DNA from: Chitinibacter sp. FCG-7
GTDB lineage: Bacteria > Pseudomonadota > Gammaproteobacteria > Burkholderiales > Chitinibacteraceae
Assembly (NCBI RefSeq): GCF_040047665.1
Contig: NZ_CP157355.1
Coordinates: 3,472,001-3,536,000, forward strand
DNA: 64,000 nt
Reading direction: 5' to 3'
In this document: positions 46,796-55,833 of the stretch, piece after piece
Position numbering within the stretch: position 1 is the first letter of the stretch
Layout of the letters: each line of letters begins with the position of its first letter
Made by a program: the position numbers and the translations under genes
The notes under the pieces: generated by a model
The model's input: only the letters and a program-made list of their open reading frames with translations
Told to the model about the DNA's origin: nothing
Database searches by the model: none

Positions 46796-47869
46796 ATGGA
46801 CGCCCCTCTGGATTTTGCCAAGCTCGCCTTGCTTCGTTACCCGGTCAAGCACGCCAAAGAGTTGCGCGCCTGGGATGCCGCAGACGAATATCTGGCGGCC
46901 CAGCTTGGCGCTGAGTCCGATATCATTCTATTGAACGACGCTTTTGGCGCTTTGCATTGTGCTGCTGAGCAGGCTGCTTGCGAGCAAATCTGGCACATCA
47001 ACGATTCATGGTGTTCGCGCACGGCCATCGCCAGCAATGCGCAGCGGGTGCCATTTGCGTATTTTTCTGAGCAGCGTGCGGATATTGGTTTGGTTAAGTT
47101 GCCCAAGTCGCTCTCGCTGCTTGATGCTCAGTTGCGCACGCTGGCGCAAAGCCTGACCCAGCCGCTGTTACTGTATTTTTCCGGGATGCAAAAACACGTT
47201 AGCAGTGGCCATCTGGATTTGATCAAGGCGCTATGTGCTGAGGTTGAATACCTGCCAACCTGGCGCAAAGCTAGGCTTTACAAGGCCTGGCTGCAGCCCG
47301 GCCATGATGACGTCAATGCTTGTACTGTGCCAGTGCCAGAGCTGGATTTGCAGCTGCATAATGTGCCAGGCGTATTTGCTGAACAGAAAATAGACATTGG
47401 CTCGCGATTTTTTATTGAAAATTTTGCGCGCCTGCCCGCAGCCAGTACGGTAGCTGATGTCGGTTGCGGCAATGGACTGCTGTCGCTGACTTACCATCGC
47501 CTACACCCGGCGGCTCAGCTGTATTTGTATGATGAGTCGCTGGCGGCGGTGGCTTCGGCTCAGGTGAGTTTTGCGCACAATGCACCGGCGGCTACGGTAC
47601 ATATTTTGCATCACGACGGCTTGGCTGATATTGATCAGCAGTTCGATCTGATTTTGATTAATCCGCCTTTTCACCAGCAAAATACAGTCACCACCGACAT
47701 TGCACTGAGTATGTTTGCCCAAGCGCGCCGATGCATGCGCGCCGATAGTGAGCTGTGGATTGTTGCAAATCGGCATCTGAACTATCAGCAGGATTTGAAG
47801 CGCTGGTTTAAATCAGTTGAATGTGTGGCACAAAATGCCAAATTTGTGATTATCAAAGCGAAGATTTAG
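46796..47869 (+). CDS. rlmG: 23S rRNA (guanine-1835-N2)-methyltransferase RlmG
   Basis: 357 residues. N-terminal ELRAWDAADEYLAAQL...ILLNDAFGAL and LVKLPKSLSLLDAQLRTL match the pseudo-domain of RlmG. The C-terminal Rossmann methyltransferase has VADVGCGNGLLSL and the catalytic LINPPFHQ (NPPF). The RRCMRADSELWIVANRHLNYQQDL end matches E. coli RlmG. ATG 46796 is used; the longer frame to 46730 lacks family support. Confidence 0.92.
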   Translation: MDAPLDFAKLALLRYPVKHAKELRAWDAADEYLAAQLGAESDIILLNDAFGALHCAAEQAACEQIWHINDSWCSRTAIASNAQRVPFAYFSEQRADIGLVKLPKSLSLLDAQLRTLAQSLTQPLLLYFSGMQKHVSSGHLDLIKALCAEVEYLPTWRKARLYKAWLQPGHDDVNACTVPVPELDLQLHNVPGVFAEQKIDIGSRFFIENFARLPAASTVADVGCGNGLLSLTYHRLHPAAQLYLYDESLAAVASAQVSFAHNAPAATVHILHHDGLADIDQQFDLILINPPFHQQNTVTTDIALSMFAQARRCMRADSELWIVANRHLNYQQDLKRWFKSVECVAQNAKFVIIKAKI

Positions 47870-47872
47870 CGT

Positions 47873-48127
47873 ATGGACGACAACAAAAAGCGCCCGCGTG
47901 GCCGCCCTGCTCTTTCCGGCAAGGCCATGAGCGCGGCCGAGCGTAAGCGCCGTTCCCGTGCATTGCAAGTCACGCGTGCCACGCAAAATCACAATCTACG
48001 CCTACCCAAGGCCTTGTCGGTTGAAATCGACGCCAGCCTGCATCTGCGCTTTCGCAAGTATTGCGAGGCACAGGGCTTAACCCAGGCGCAGGGCTTGGAG
48101 ATGCTACTGAGTCAACTGCCTGCTTAG
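47873..48127 (+). CDS. Small basic protein with RGRP motif, MetJ/Arc-like tail
   Basis: 84 residues, three bases after rlmG. N-terminal RPRGRPALSGKAMSAAERKR is followed by RSRALQVTRATQNHNLRLPKALSVEIDASLHLRFRKYCEAQGLTQAQGLEMLLSQLPA, where the second half has a ribbon-helix-helix-like pattern (strand then LTQAQGLEMLL helix). Probably nucleic-acid binding. Its last base coincides with the first base of PAL49 copy I. Confidence 0.7.
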   Translation: MDDNKKRPRGRPALSGKAMSAAERKRRSRALQVTRATQNHNLRLPKALSVEIDASLHLRFRKYCEAQGLTQAQGLEMLLSQLPA

Positions 48128-48175
48128 GGTATCTGGCTGAAACCCCTACTCAGATTACCCCTCATGGCTATACCC
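48127..48175. repeat. PAL49 copy I
   Basis: GGGTATCTGGC at the left, TGGCTATACCC at the right; exactly 49 bp with perfect hexamers. Between convergent genes (small basic protein and dusC), beginning at the stop codon. Confidence 0.85.
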
Positions 48176-48193
48176 ATAGTAAGCCCTAGCTAT

Positions 48194-49132
48194 TCATTGC
48201 CCCAGAACCAGCGCCGGAAACCCCGCTTCGATCTCTTCGCGGGTATTGAGGGTGCGAATTTGGGCAAATAGCAACTCGGCTTCGGGGTAGTGGCGGCGCA
48301 GATAGTTGAGCCACTGCTTGAGACGCCCAGCCTGATATTTTGGGTAGCAATGCAGTAGTACTTGCTGCCAGAAAACCACGAAGAGCGGCATCACCGCTTC
48401 CCATTCGAGCTTTTGTCCGGTTTTGGCTTCGAGCGCCAAGCCCGGATTGGCCACAATGCCGCGCCCCAGCATAATGTCGTCGCAGTTGGAAATTTCGCGG
48501 CAGCGATGGAACTCTTCAACGGTCCAGATCTCGCCGTTGGCGACGACGTTGAACTTCACGTTATCCTTGATTTTGGCGATCCATTCCCAGTAGGCGGGCG
48601 GCTTATAGCCATCTGTTTTTGTGCGGGCGTGAACGACCACTTCAGCGGCGCCTGCCGCTTCAATCGCTTGTGCGCAGGCAATGGCTGGCGAGGTGTCGGT
48701 GTAACCGAGGCGCATTTTGGCGGTCACCGGGATGTGCGCCGGTACGGCATCGCGAACGGCTTTGACGATCTGGTGAATCAACTCCGGCTCGTCCAGTAGC
48801 ACCGCCCCGCCACGGTGGCGGTTAACTGTTTTGGCCGGGCAGCCAAAATTTAGATCAATGCCGTGCGGATTAAATGTGGCTAAACGTGCAGCATTTTCGG
48901 CCAGACACACCGGGTCGGAACCCAGTAGCTGAACGCGTACCGGAACACCAGTGGCTGTTTTACTTTCGGTCAGGATTTCGGGCGCAATCCGCTCGAAAGT
49001 GCGGTTGGGTAATAAGGTATGGGTAACGCGAATAAACTCGGTGACGCACAAATCAATGCCGCCCGCCCGGGTGATGACGTCACGCAGCACGCAGTCAAGC
49101 AAGCCTTCCATCGGAGCTAATAAAATCCTCAC
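48194..49132 (-). CDS. dusC: tRNA-dihydrouridine(16) synthase
   Basis: 312 residues from GTG 49132. FMN TIM barrel with RILLAPMEGLLD, LNFGCPAKTVNRHRGGAVLL (catalytic Cys), VVHARTKTDGYKPPAYW and IMLGRGIVANPGLAL. The APMEGLLD and TEFIRV forms distinguish DusC from DusA/DusB. A TTG at 49156 is an alternative start. Confidence 0.93.
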   Translation of the reverse strand: MRILLAPMEGLLDCVLRDVITRAGGIDLCVTEFIRVTHTLLPNRTFERIAPEILTESKTATGVPVRVQLLGSDPVCLAENAARLATFNPHGIDLNFGCPAKTVNRHRGGAVLLDEPELIHQIVKAVRDAVPAHIPVTAKMRLGYTDTSPAIACAQAIEAAGAAEVVVHARTKTDGYKPPAYWEWIAKIKDNVKFNVVANGEIWTVEEFHRCREISNCDDIMLGRGIVANPGLALEAKTGQKLEWEAVMPLFVVFWQQVLLHCYPKYQAGRLKQWLNYLRRHYPEAELLFAQIRTLNTREEIEAGFPALVLGQ

Positions 49133-49227
49133 CCTGCTACCGCCTATCCAGTTCAAAGCCGCATTTTACCAGAGCCGGTGAGGAATCGGGCGTGGCTTGC
49201 GTGAGTCTGGGTAAGTTGAGCTGCAGC

Positions 49228-49272
49228 TTGACAAGGGAACGAACGTTCAATACGCTAACAGAACGAATGTTC
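49228..49272 (+). promoter_or_regulatory. lexA-like promoter with two GAAC-N4-GTTC operators
   Basis: TTGACA (49228-49233), 17-bp spacer, TACGCT (49251-49256). GAACGAACGTTC (49237-49248) lies inside the spacer, and GAACGAATGTTC (49261-49272) sits just downstream of the -10. Both fit the GAAC-N4-GTTC form known for LexA of Gram-positive bacteria rather than the CTGT-N8-ACAG form of gammaproteobacteria. Strong autoregulation candidate. Confidence 0.8.
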
Positions 49273-49287
49273 ATCTAGAGGTGGCGT

Positions 49288-49875
49288 ATGGCCAATCCGA
49301 ACCGGGATCATGAATATCTGGGTAAGCTGCAAGACTACTACAGCGACTACCGCAGTATTCCATCGTATGCCGTAATTGGCGAGCTGCTGGGTATGGCGTC
49401 CAAGTCGGCGGTTTCCGCGCTGGTCAAGCGCCTTACCCTGGCTGGGTATATTGAAATGACGCCAGACAAGCGATTGGTGCCCACCAAGCGTTTTTTTGAG
49501 CGCGAGCTGGCCGACTTTAATGTGCCTGCCGGCTTGCCGGCGGCGGCTAACGATGCGATGAGCGAGTCAATTTCGCTGGACGAATATCTGATGCCGCGCC
49601 CTTCTACCTCGATCATTATCAAAGTTCGGGGCGACTCGATGATGGACGCAGGCATTTACGACGGCGATCTGGCGGTCATCGAAAAGCGTCACGCCGCCCA
49701 TGTGGGGGATCTGGTGGTGGCCATGGTTGATGGCGAATATACGCTCAAGGAGCTGGGGCGGGACAAGCAGGGTTACTACCTGATTCCGCACAATCCTGAT
49801 TTCTCGATTATTCGCCCGTCCGAGAGTCTGGAGATTTACGGCGTAGTCGTTGGCCTGATGCGTAAATACCGTTAA
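49288..49875 (+). CDS. lexA: LexA-like self-cleaving repressor (S24 family)
   Basis: 195 residues. N-terminal winged helix (YLGKLQDYYSDYRSIPSYAVIGELLGMASKSAVSALVKRL), cleavage site Ala81-Gly82, and the catalytic dyad Ser117 (GDSMMDAG) and Lys154 (YTLKEL). The DEYLMPRPSTSIIIKVRGDSM stretch is UmuD-like. The two operators before it suggest it represses itself and is the SOS or damage switch here. It might be a LexA paralogue rather than the main one; no recA is in the window. Confidence 0.85.
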   Translation: MANPNRDHEYLGKLQDYYSDYRSIPSYAVIGELLGMASKSAVSALVKRLTLAGYIEMTPDKRLVPTKRFFERELADFNVPAGLPAAANDAMSESISLDEYLMPRPSTSIIIKVRGDSMMDAGIYDGDLAVIEKRHAAHVGDLVVAMVDGEYTLKELGRDKQGYYLIPHNPDFSIIRPSESLEIYGVVVGLMRKYR

Positions 49876-49994
49876 ACATCATGCCTGCCTTGCTGTTCTA
49901 GCTTCCAAGGGTGAGAGCTGGAAAAATGCCGCCACCGACCGGCACAGACAGCGGTAAAATGCGGCTATCCGCTTTCAACTTTAGGTTGCATCAA

Positions 49995-50828
49995 ATGACA
50001 GAAGCTATCGCCTCGGCCTCGCCACTGGGAAAGACCGTCAGTTACACCACCGAATACGACGCCAGCCTGCTGTTTCCAATTCCAAGGCAGGGCAAGCGCG
50101 ATGAAATCGGCATTGGTGCTGCGCTGCCATTTATGGGGCTGGATATCTGGAATGCCTACGAAGTGTCGTGGCTTAATCCGCGCGGCAAACCGCAAATTGC
50201 GCTGGTAACGTTTCAGATTCCGGCCGATAGCGCCAATATAGTCGAATCCAAATCGTTCAAGCTCTACCTTAATAGCTTTAATCAAACCAAGGTTGACGAT
50301 ATAGACCGGCTGGCAAACATTTTGCGCACGGATATTAGTGCCGCAGTGGGTGCGTCAGTTCAGGTGAAAATCAGCGCGCCAGCACAATTTGACAGCTTGC
50401 GCCTGGGTGAGCTCAAAGGCTTTTGCATTGATAATCTGGATATTGAAGTCAGCGATTATTCCCCGCAGCCACAGCTTTTGCATTGTGATGAATCTGATGG
50501 CACGACCAGTGAAACGCTGACGTCCAATCTGCTTAAATCCAACTGCCTGGTCACCGGGCAGCCTGATTGGGCTTCTGTACAAATTCAATACGTTGGTAAG
50601 CCGATCAACCGCGAAAGCCTGCTGCGCTACCTGATTTCATTTCGCAATCACAACGAATTTCACGAGCAGTGTGTCGAGCGGATTTTTGTCGACATTATGC
50701 GCACCTGCAAGCCCATGAAGCTGGCGGTTTATGCGCGTTACACCCGGCGCGGCGGCTTGGATATCAATCCGTTTCGCAGTAATTTTAATGCCGACTTCCC
50801 TTCTAATCTGCGCGGTGCGCGTCAATAA
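49995..50828 (+). CDS. queF: NADPH-dependent 7-cyano-7-deazaguanine reductase
   Basis: 277 residues, the long (two-half) QueF type. The catalytic Cys lies in [19 protein letters not shown]; substrate and NADPH motifs [15 protein letters not shown] and FHEQCVERI are present. It reduces preQ0 to preQ1 in queuosine synthesis, linking functionally to gluQ in this window. ATG 49995 is used. Confidence 0.95.
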   Translation: MTEAIASASPLGKTVSYTTEYDASLLFPIPRQGKRDEIGIGAALPFMGLDIWNAYEVSWLNPRGKPQIALVTFQIPADSANIVESKSFKLYLNSFNQTKVDDIDRLANILRTDISAAVGASVQVKISAPAQFDSLRLGELKGFCIDNLDIEVSDYSPQPQLLHCDESDGTTSETLTSNLLKSNCLVTGQPDWASVQIQYVGKPINRESLLRYLISFRNHNEFHEQCVERIFVDIMRTCKPMKLAVYARYTRRGGLDINPFRSNFNADFPSNLRGARQ

Positions 50829-50851
50829 AACGCTACCTCAGGAGACTGAAC

Positions 50852-51394
50852 ATGATCGAGATTGCAACGCTAGCGGGTGGTTGTTTCTGGTGCCTGGAAG
50901 CTGTATTTCAGCGTGTTCGCGGCGTGAAGTCGGTTAGGTCGGGATACATGGGTGGGTATGTGTCGCAACCCCAATACAGGCAAGTCTGTGATGGCAATAC
51001 CGGCCATGCCGAGGCGGTGCAGATTGAATTTGATGCTGCGCAGGTGTCGTTTGCCGAATTGCTTGAGGTGTTTTTTGCTGTTCACAATCCGACTACGCTA
51101 AATCGCCAGGGGCATGATGTCGGCACGCAATATCGTTCGGCGATTTTTTATCACAGCCCGCAGCAGCTAACGCAGGCGCAGGCGGCGCTTGCTGACGCGG
51201 CTCAGGCCTGGGGTCTGCCGATTGTGACCGAGCTCGTCGAGGCCACAATATTCTGGCCTGCCGAAGATGAGCATCATGATTACTATAACCAGCACCCAGA
51301 TCAGCCCTATTGCGTGGCGATTGTTGGCCCTAAAGTGGGAAAACTGATTGGACATTTTCCGCATTTGCTCAATTCCGGGCCGATTGAATCCTGA
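50852..51394 (+). CDS. msrA: Peptide-methionine (S)-S-oxide reductase
   Basis: 180 residues. GGCFWCLEAVFQRV holds the catalytic Cys11, and the GYMGGYVSQPQYRQVCDGNTGHAEAV, FWPAEDEHHDYYNQHP blocks are conserved. Single-domain cytosolic MsrA; no MsrB is adjacent. Ribosome-binding site CAGGAG. The GGYV...GNTG segment carries a PAL49-like match. Confidence 0.97.
   Translation: MIEIATLAGGCFWCLEAVFQRVRGVKSVRSGYMGGYVSQPQYRQVCDGNTGHAEAVQIEFDAAQVSFAELLEVFFAVHNPTTLNRQGHDVGTQYRSAIFYHSPQQLTQAQAALADAAQAWGLPIVTELVEATIFWPAEDEHHDYYNQHPDQPYCVAIVGPKVGKLIGHFPHLLNSGPIES
50954..51002. repeat. PAL49-like match inside msrA
   Basis: GGGTATGTG at the left and GGCAATACCG at the right, exactly 49 bp, one mismatch. The right arm shows the full GGCAATACC of intergenic copies. 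It encodes conserved MsrA residues, so chance is possible. Confidence 0.3.
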
Positions 51395-51403
51395 GCGACA
51401 ACG

Positions 51404-51440
51404 GCGCAAGCATGCTTATTCGGGCATGCTTTGCGCTAGT
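51404..51440 (+). terminator. probable terminator after msrA
   Basis: GCGCAAGCATGC / GCATGCTTTGCGC stem with one bulge (51404-51436), followed by a weak T stretch. Confidence 0.5.
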
Positions 51441-51512
51441 TTTCGCTCTGGGGGCGGCGCTATTTCAGGCTTCCTTGGGATATAATCAGGACTTTCCCTA
51501 AATGAATGCGTT

Positions 51513-52724
51513 ATGTCGCCACGCTTAGAGTTACTGCACCCCTATCCGTTTCAGAAATTACGTCAGCTGTTCAGCGATTTAACGCCCAACCCAGCGCTTA
51601 AGCATATCAATCTGTCGATTGGCGAGCCCAAGCACCCTGCCCCGCAGTTGGTAAAGACGGCGCTGATGGATAATCTGGCTGGCCTTTCAAGTTATCCGGC
51701 CACCTTGGGCTCGGATGAATTAAGGCTGAGTATTAGCGAATGGATTGCAAAACGTTATGGCATCGCCGCACCTAATGCTGCGACTGAAATCTTGCCAGTC
51801 AATGGCAGCCGCGAAGCGCTATTTGCCTTCGCTCAGGCGGTGATCGATCCAACGGCGAAAAACCCAGTTGTTTTGTCGCCCAATCCCTTTTATCAGATTT
51901 ATGAAGGTGCCGCGCTGCTCGCTGGTGCCGAGCCATGGTTTGTCAATTGCCTAGCAGAAAACCGCTTTCAGCCTGACTGGGATAGCGTTCCTGCTGAAGT
52001 CTGGGCTCGCACGCAACTGGTGTTTGTCTGCTCGCCAGGCAATCCGACCGGCGCAGTGGCGTCGCTGACTGATTGGGAACGCCTGTTTGCGCTATCCGAT
52101 CAATATGGTTTTGTCATCGCTTCGGACGAGTGCTATTCGGAAATCTATTTTGGTGATGACAGGCCTTTAGGTGGCCTAGAAGCCGCGGTTAAATTGGGGC
52201 GAGATTTTACACGGCTGGTGATGTTCTCGTCCTTGTCCAAGCGCTCGAATGTGCCGGGCATGCGCTCGGGCTTTGTCGCTGGCGATGCGGCCATCACGGC
52301 CAAATTCCTGCTTTATCGCACCTACCATGGTTGCGCAATGAGCCCGATGGTGATGGCGGCCAGTGCTGCCGCTTGGCGCGATGAAGCGCATGTGATTGAA
52401 AACCGGCAGCAATACAGCGCCAAATTTGCTGCTGTGACTCAGAAGCTGGCCGCGGTGCTTGATGTGACGCTCCCCGATGCTGCGTTTTATTTGTGGGCTA
52501 AAATTCCCGACCACTTTGCCGGTACGCAAGCCACCAGTAGCGACGAAGAATTTGCACGCCGCCTGTTTGCAGAGGAGCACGTCACCGTGCTTCCGGGCTC
52601 GTATCTAGCGCGCGAAGCGCACGGAACCAATCCAGGGCGTGGCTATGTGCGCATCGCGCTAGTGGCGCCACTGGATGAATGTATCGCCGCTGCAGAGCGC
52701 ATTGTCCGCTTTTGCACCCATTAA
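51513..52724 (+). CDS. dapC: Succinyldiaminopimelate transaminase
   Basis: 403 residues, class I/II aminotransferase. The PLP lysine is in FSSLSKRSNVPGMRSG; NLSIGEPKHPAP, SPGNPTGAV and SDECYSEIYF are fold-type I motifs. Placement directly before dapD supports the lysine/diaminopimelate role (DapC) over other aminotransferases. Confidence 0.93.
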   Translation: MSPRLELLHPYPFQKLRQLFSDLTPNPALKHINLSIGEPKHPAPQLVKTALMDNLAGLSSYPATLGSDELRLSISEWIAKRYGIAAPNAATEILPVNGSREALFAFAQAVIDPTAKNPVVLSPNPFYQIYEGAALLAGAEPWFVNCLAENRFQPDWDSVPAEVWARTQLVFVCSPGNPTGAVASLTDWERLFALSDQYGFVIASDECYSEIYFGDDRPLGGLEAAVKLGRDFTRLVMFSSLSKRSNVPGMRSGFVAGDAAITAKFLLYRTYHGCAMSPMVMAASAAAWRDEAHVIENRQQYSAKFAAVTQKLAAVLDVTLPDAAFYLWAKIPDHFAGTQATSSDEEFARRLFAEEHVTVLPGSYLAREAHGTNPGRGYVRIALVAPLDECIAAAERIVRFCTH

Positions 52725-52757
52725 TCATTTCTAAACAGTTAACTCAACGGAGTCATT

Positions 52758-53579
52758 ATGAGCAATCTGCAATCCATCATCGAAACCGCGTTTGAAAACC
52801 GTGCCGACATTACGCCGAGCAATGTCTCTGCCGAATTGCGCGGCGCCATTAACGAAGTAATCAACGCGCTGGATCAAGGCCAGCTGCGCGTGGCCGAGAA
52901 AACCTCCGGTGATTGGGTAACCAATCAGTGGGTGAAAAAAGCGGTTTTGCTGTCTTTCCGCATTAACGACAATGTGGTGATGGATGGTGGTTGCACCAAT
53001 TACTTCGACAAAGTGCCCAGCAAGTTTGGCGATTACACCGAAGCGGATTTCCGCGCAGGCGGGTTCCGCGTTGTGCCTAACGCGATTGCGCGCAAAGGCT
53101 CGTTTATCGGCAAAAACGTCGTACTGATGCCGTCGTACGTGAACATCGGCGCTTTCGTTGACGAAGGCACGATGGTTGATACCTGGGCAACGGTGGGCTC
53201 TTGTGCGCAAATCGGTAAGAACGTTCACCTGTCTGGCGGTGTTGGTATTGGTGGCGTTCTGGAACCGTTACAAGCCGGTCCAACAATTATTGAAGACAAC
53301 TGCTTTATCGGCGCGCGTTCTGAAGTGGTTGAAGGCGTCATCGTTGAAGAAGGCTCGGTGATTTCTATGGGCGTGTATATCGGTCAGTCAACGCGCATTT
53401 ACGATCGCGAAACCGGCGAAGTCACTTACGGCCGTATTCCAGCAGGCTCGGTCGTAGTTTCAGGCAACTTGCCTTCAGCCGACGGCAAGTACAGTCTGTA
53501 CTGCGCGGTGATCGTGAAGAAAGTCGATGCGAAAACCCGCTCTAAAGTGGGCATCAACGAATTGTTGCGCGGTATCTAA
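52758..53579 (+). CDS. dapD: Tetrahydrodipicolinate N-succinyltransferase
   Basis: 273 residues. Left-handed beta-helix hexapeptide repeats run from about residue 105 ([46 protein letters not shown]). [34 protein letters not shown] is the active-site region. It catalyses the succinylase branch of lysine synthesis; DapC acts next. Confidence 0.97.
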   Translation: MSNLQSIIETAFENRADITPSNVSAELRGAINEVINALDQGQLRVAEKTSGDWVTNQWVKKAVLLSFRINDNVVMDGGCTNYFDKVPSKFGDYTEADFRAGGFRVVPNAIARKGSFIGKNVVLMPSYVNIGAFVDEGTMVDTWATVGSCAQIGKNVHLSGGVGIGGVLEPLQAGPTIIEDNCFIGARSEVVEGVIVEEGSVISMGVYIGQSTRIYDRETGEVTYGRIPAGSVVVSGNLPSADGKYSLYCAVIVKKVDAKTRSKVGINELLRGI

Positions 53580-53588
53580 TGTTGCAGG

Positions 53589-53637
53589 GGGTATTGCTCT
53601 ACAGTCGGGGTTTAAGCTTGCCTTCGGAGTAATACCC
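53589..53637. repeat. PAL49 copy J
   Basis: GGGTATTGCTCT at the left and GGAGTAATACCC at the right, exactly 49 bp with perfect hexamers. Between dapD and the dapD/rpoS terminator. Confidence 0.85.
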
Positions 53638-53650
53638 ATGATGATGCAGT

Positions 53651-53687
53651 AATAAAAAAGCCAGTCATTCGACTGGCTTTTTTATTT
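53651..53687. terminator. bidirectional terminator between dapD and rpoS
   Basis: AAAAAAGCCAGTC-ATTC-GACTGGCTTTTTT; T-run on both strands. Confidence 0.92.
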
Positions 53688-53716
53688 GGGAGTGAAGCTG
53701 GAGTAAAGATGTGGGC

Positions 53717-54682
53717 TTAGAGTACGACGTCGCGCGTCACACCGTAGCGGCGCAGAATGCGGCGCAACTGGTCAAGTGCCTCGATCTGGATCTGACGTAC
53801 CCGCTCACGGGTTAGGCTTAAATTAGCCGCCAGATCTTCCAACGTACAGATCTCATAGCCATTCAAGCCGTAACGTCGCTCAATCACCATACGCTGCTTT
53901 TCATTGAGCTGCTTCATCCATTCACGCACATAGCGCTCGACTTCGGCGTTTTGCAGCGTCGCCTCCGGGCCGTCGTGCTGATCGTCCGGGATCGATTCAC
54001 CAATGGTGAGCATAGGGTCAATGTCCAGCGGCGCATCCAGAGAGGCGACACGCTCGTTGAGCCCCATCACGCGGCGCACGTCTTCGACGTCTTTACCGAC
54101 CAGATGGGCGATGTCTTCAATGCTTGGGTCGTGCCCCAATGTGGCTTCAAGGTGGCGCTGGGCGCGCAGATAGACGTTCAACTCCTTGATGACATGCACG
54201 GGCAAACGAATGGTGCGCGACTGATTCATAATCGAGCGCTCGATACTCTGGCGTATCCACCAGGTGGCATAAGTCGAGAAACGGAAGCCGCGCTCGGGAT
54301 CGAATTTCTCCAACGCATGCATCAGGCCGATATTGCCTTCTTCGATCAGATCAAGCAGCGTCATGCCGCGGTTGATATAGTGCTTGGCAATGTTCACCAC
54401 CAGGCGCAGATTGTGTTCAATCATTTTCTGGCGGGCCGCAAAATCGCCCTGCACCACGAGTCGAGACAGGGTGCGCTCTTCGTCTGGCGTCAGTAGCTTG
54501 CACTGACCAATTTCGTTCAGATAAATCTGCGTTACATCGCCGGTGCTTTCGCTGGTGTAGCGTTCGGCGTCTTCTTTGGCTTCCGCTTCGACTTCATCCG
54601 CTTCTTCTTCGACGTCCGCTTCTGCTTCCAGTACTTCAACGTCGTCGACGATCATGTCTTGTTCAATAATTGGTTCGCTCAT
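53717..54682 (-). CDS. rpoS: RNA polymerase sigma factor RpoS
   Basis: 321 residues. An acidic N-terminus (about 40 residues rich in Glu) precedes region 1.2-2.4 (DVTQIYLNEIGQCKLLTPDEE, HNLRLVVNIAKHYINRGMTLLDLIEEGNIGLMHALEKFDPERGFRFSTYATWWIRQSIERSI). Regions 3 and 4 end in LSLTRERVRQIQIEALDQLRRIL. The nlpD-rpoS order is the standard one, and the main rpoS promoter usually lies within nlpD. General stress and stationary-phase sigma factor. Confidence 0.96.
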   Translation of the reverse strand: MSEPIIEQDMIVDDVEVLEAEADVEEEADEVEAEAKEDAERYTSESTGDVTQIYLNEIGQCKLLTPDEERTLSRLVVQGDFAARQKMIEHNLRLVVNIAKHYINRGMTLLDLIEEGNIGLMHALEKFDPERGFRFSTYATWWIRQSIERSIMNQSRTIRLPVHVIKELNVYLRAQRHLEATLGHDPSIEDIAHLVGKDVEDVRRVMGLNERVASLDAPLDIDPMLTIGESIPDDQHDGPEATLQNAEVERYVREWMKQLNEKQRMVIERRYGLNGYEICTLEDLAANLSLTRERVRQIQIEALDQLRRILRRYGVTRDVVL

Positions 54683-54684
54683 AT

Positions 54685-55662
54685 TTACTCTGTCGCGATG
54701 AATTTGCCGGGGTCGACTGGCTTTCCGCCTTTACGGACTTCAAAGTGAAGCTTCACCTGATCCGTATCTGTCTTACCCATTTCGGCAATTTTTTCACCTT
54801 TTTTAACGACATCTCCCTCTTTGACCAGCAATTTATCGTTATGAGCGTAGGCGGTGAGATAGCCATTACTGTGTTGCAATATCACCATCTTGCCGTAGCC
54901 TCGCAACCCGGTGCCAGCGTAAACTACCTTTCCTTGCGCTGACGCAACAATAGATTGCCCAAGTTTGCCTGCAATATCAATGCCTTTACTTTCTTCATTA
55001 AATCCCCGCAAAATCTTCCCGCTGGTTGGCATGCCAAACTCGACGCTGCTGGTATTGCCAGCGGCAGAGGATGATGCCACTGCAGTGCTTGATTTAATGG
55101 GGTTTGCAGCGTCAATGGCGCTGGCTGTGCTGGCAACTGGTTTGGCTGTTTGACTGGCTGTTGCACTGGCCTTGCCTTGTTGTTTTGATGCAACTTTTGA
55201 AGCCTCTGCTGCGGGCGTCGAGGCGGCGCTTGCTTGTGCCCTATACACCTCTTTGATTGCTTTGGGGCTGGTCTTGGTCACGATCACCGTAGTATCAGGC
55301 GCTTTTTTGCTGGCTTCATCGCTTAATGGCGTAATGGTGACGCCGCCCTCGTCCAGTGGTGGGGCCAGTAGCAGCACCTGGCCGATCTGGATTTGTGTGT
55401 CAGGCAGCTTATTCCACGCCATCAGGTCGTGGTAAGCCACTCGGTTTTCGGTGGCGATTCTGAATAGCGTGTCGCCTTTTTTCACTGTGTACTGAGTCGC
55501 GTCCGGCGTCACGATGGGCGCCGGTTTGCTTACAGCTTGCGTAGTCTGAGTGCTTGCTGTGCCGGCATGGCCGTCAATAATCGGCGCTGGCGAAGTGCGC
55601 GGGGTGGTGCAGGCCGCGCAAATCAGGGTCAAAACAAGCAAGATTGAACGAGAAGCACGCAC
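54685..55662 (-). CDS. nlpD: NlpD-like LysM/M23 lipoprotein (amidase activator)
   Basis: 325 residues from GTG 55662 (AGGAG upstream). Signal with candidate lipobox LTLICAAC, a LysM domain (QYTVKKGDTLFRIATENRVAYHDLMAWNKLPDTQIQIGQVLLLAP), a Ser/Ala-rich linker, then an M23-like domain (GIDIAGKLGQSIVASAQGKVVYAG...LHFEVRKGGKPVDPGKFI). The His and HxH zinc ligands of active M23 peptidases are not complete (KGIDIA, VKLHFEV), as in NlpD/EnvC that activate amidases instead of cutting peptidoglycan. Outer-membrane septal role inferred. Confidence 0.9.
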   Translation of the reverse strand: MRASRSILLVLTLICAACTTPRTSPAPIIDGHAGTASTQTTQAVSKPAPIVTPDATQYTVKKGDTLFRIATENRVAYHDLMAWNKLPDTQIQIGQVLLLAPPLDEGGVTITPLSDEASKKAPDTTVIVTKTSPKAIKEVYRAQASAASTPAAEASKVASKQQGKASATASQTAKPVASTASAIDAANPIKSSTAVASSSAAGNTSSVEFGMPTSGKILRGFNEESKGIDIAGKLGQSIVASAQGKVVYAGTGLRGYGKMVILQHSNGYLTAYAHNDKLLVKEGDVVKKGEKIAEMGKTDTDQVKLHFEVRKGGKPVDPGKFIATE

Positions 55663-55833
55663 GCAATGTCTCCTGCGATGGGATGGTGTGATTAAAAGTG
55701 AGTCAGGATCGACGCTTGAAAAGCATTTGCCGGATAGTTTACACGGGAGTGCGGCGTAAGGCGGCATTCTGATGGCGGTAAAAGTCGGTATTGCTAACCC
55801 TGGCTCCAAGCCCGGTTGTCGTGAGCGACAGGC

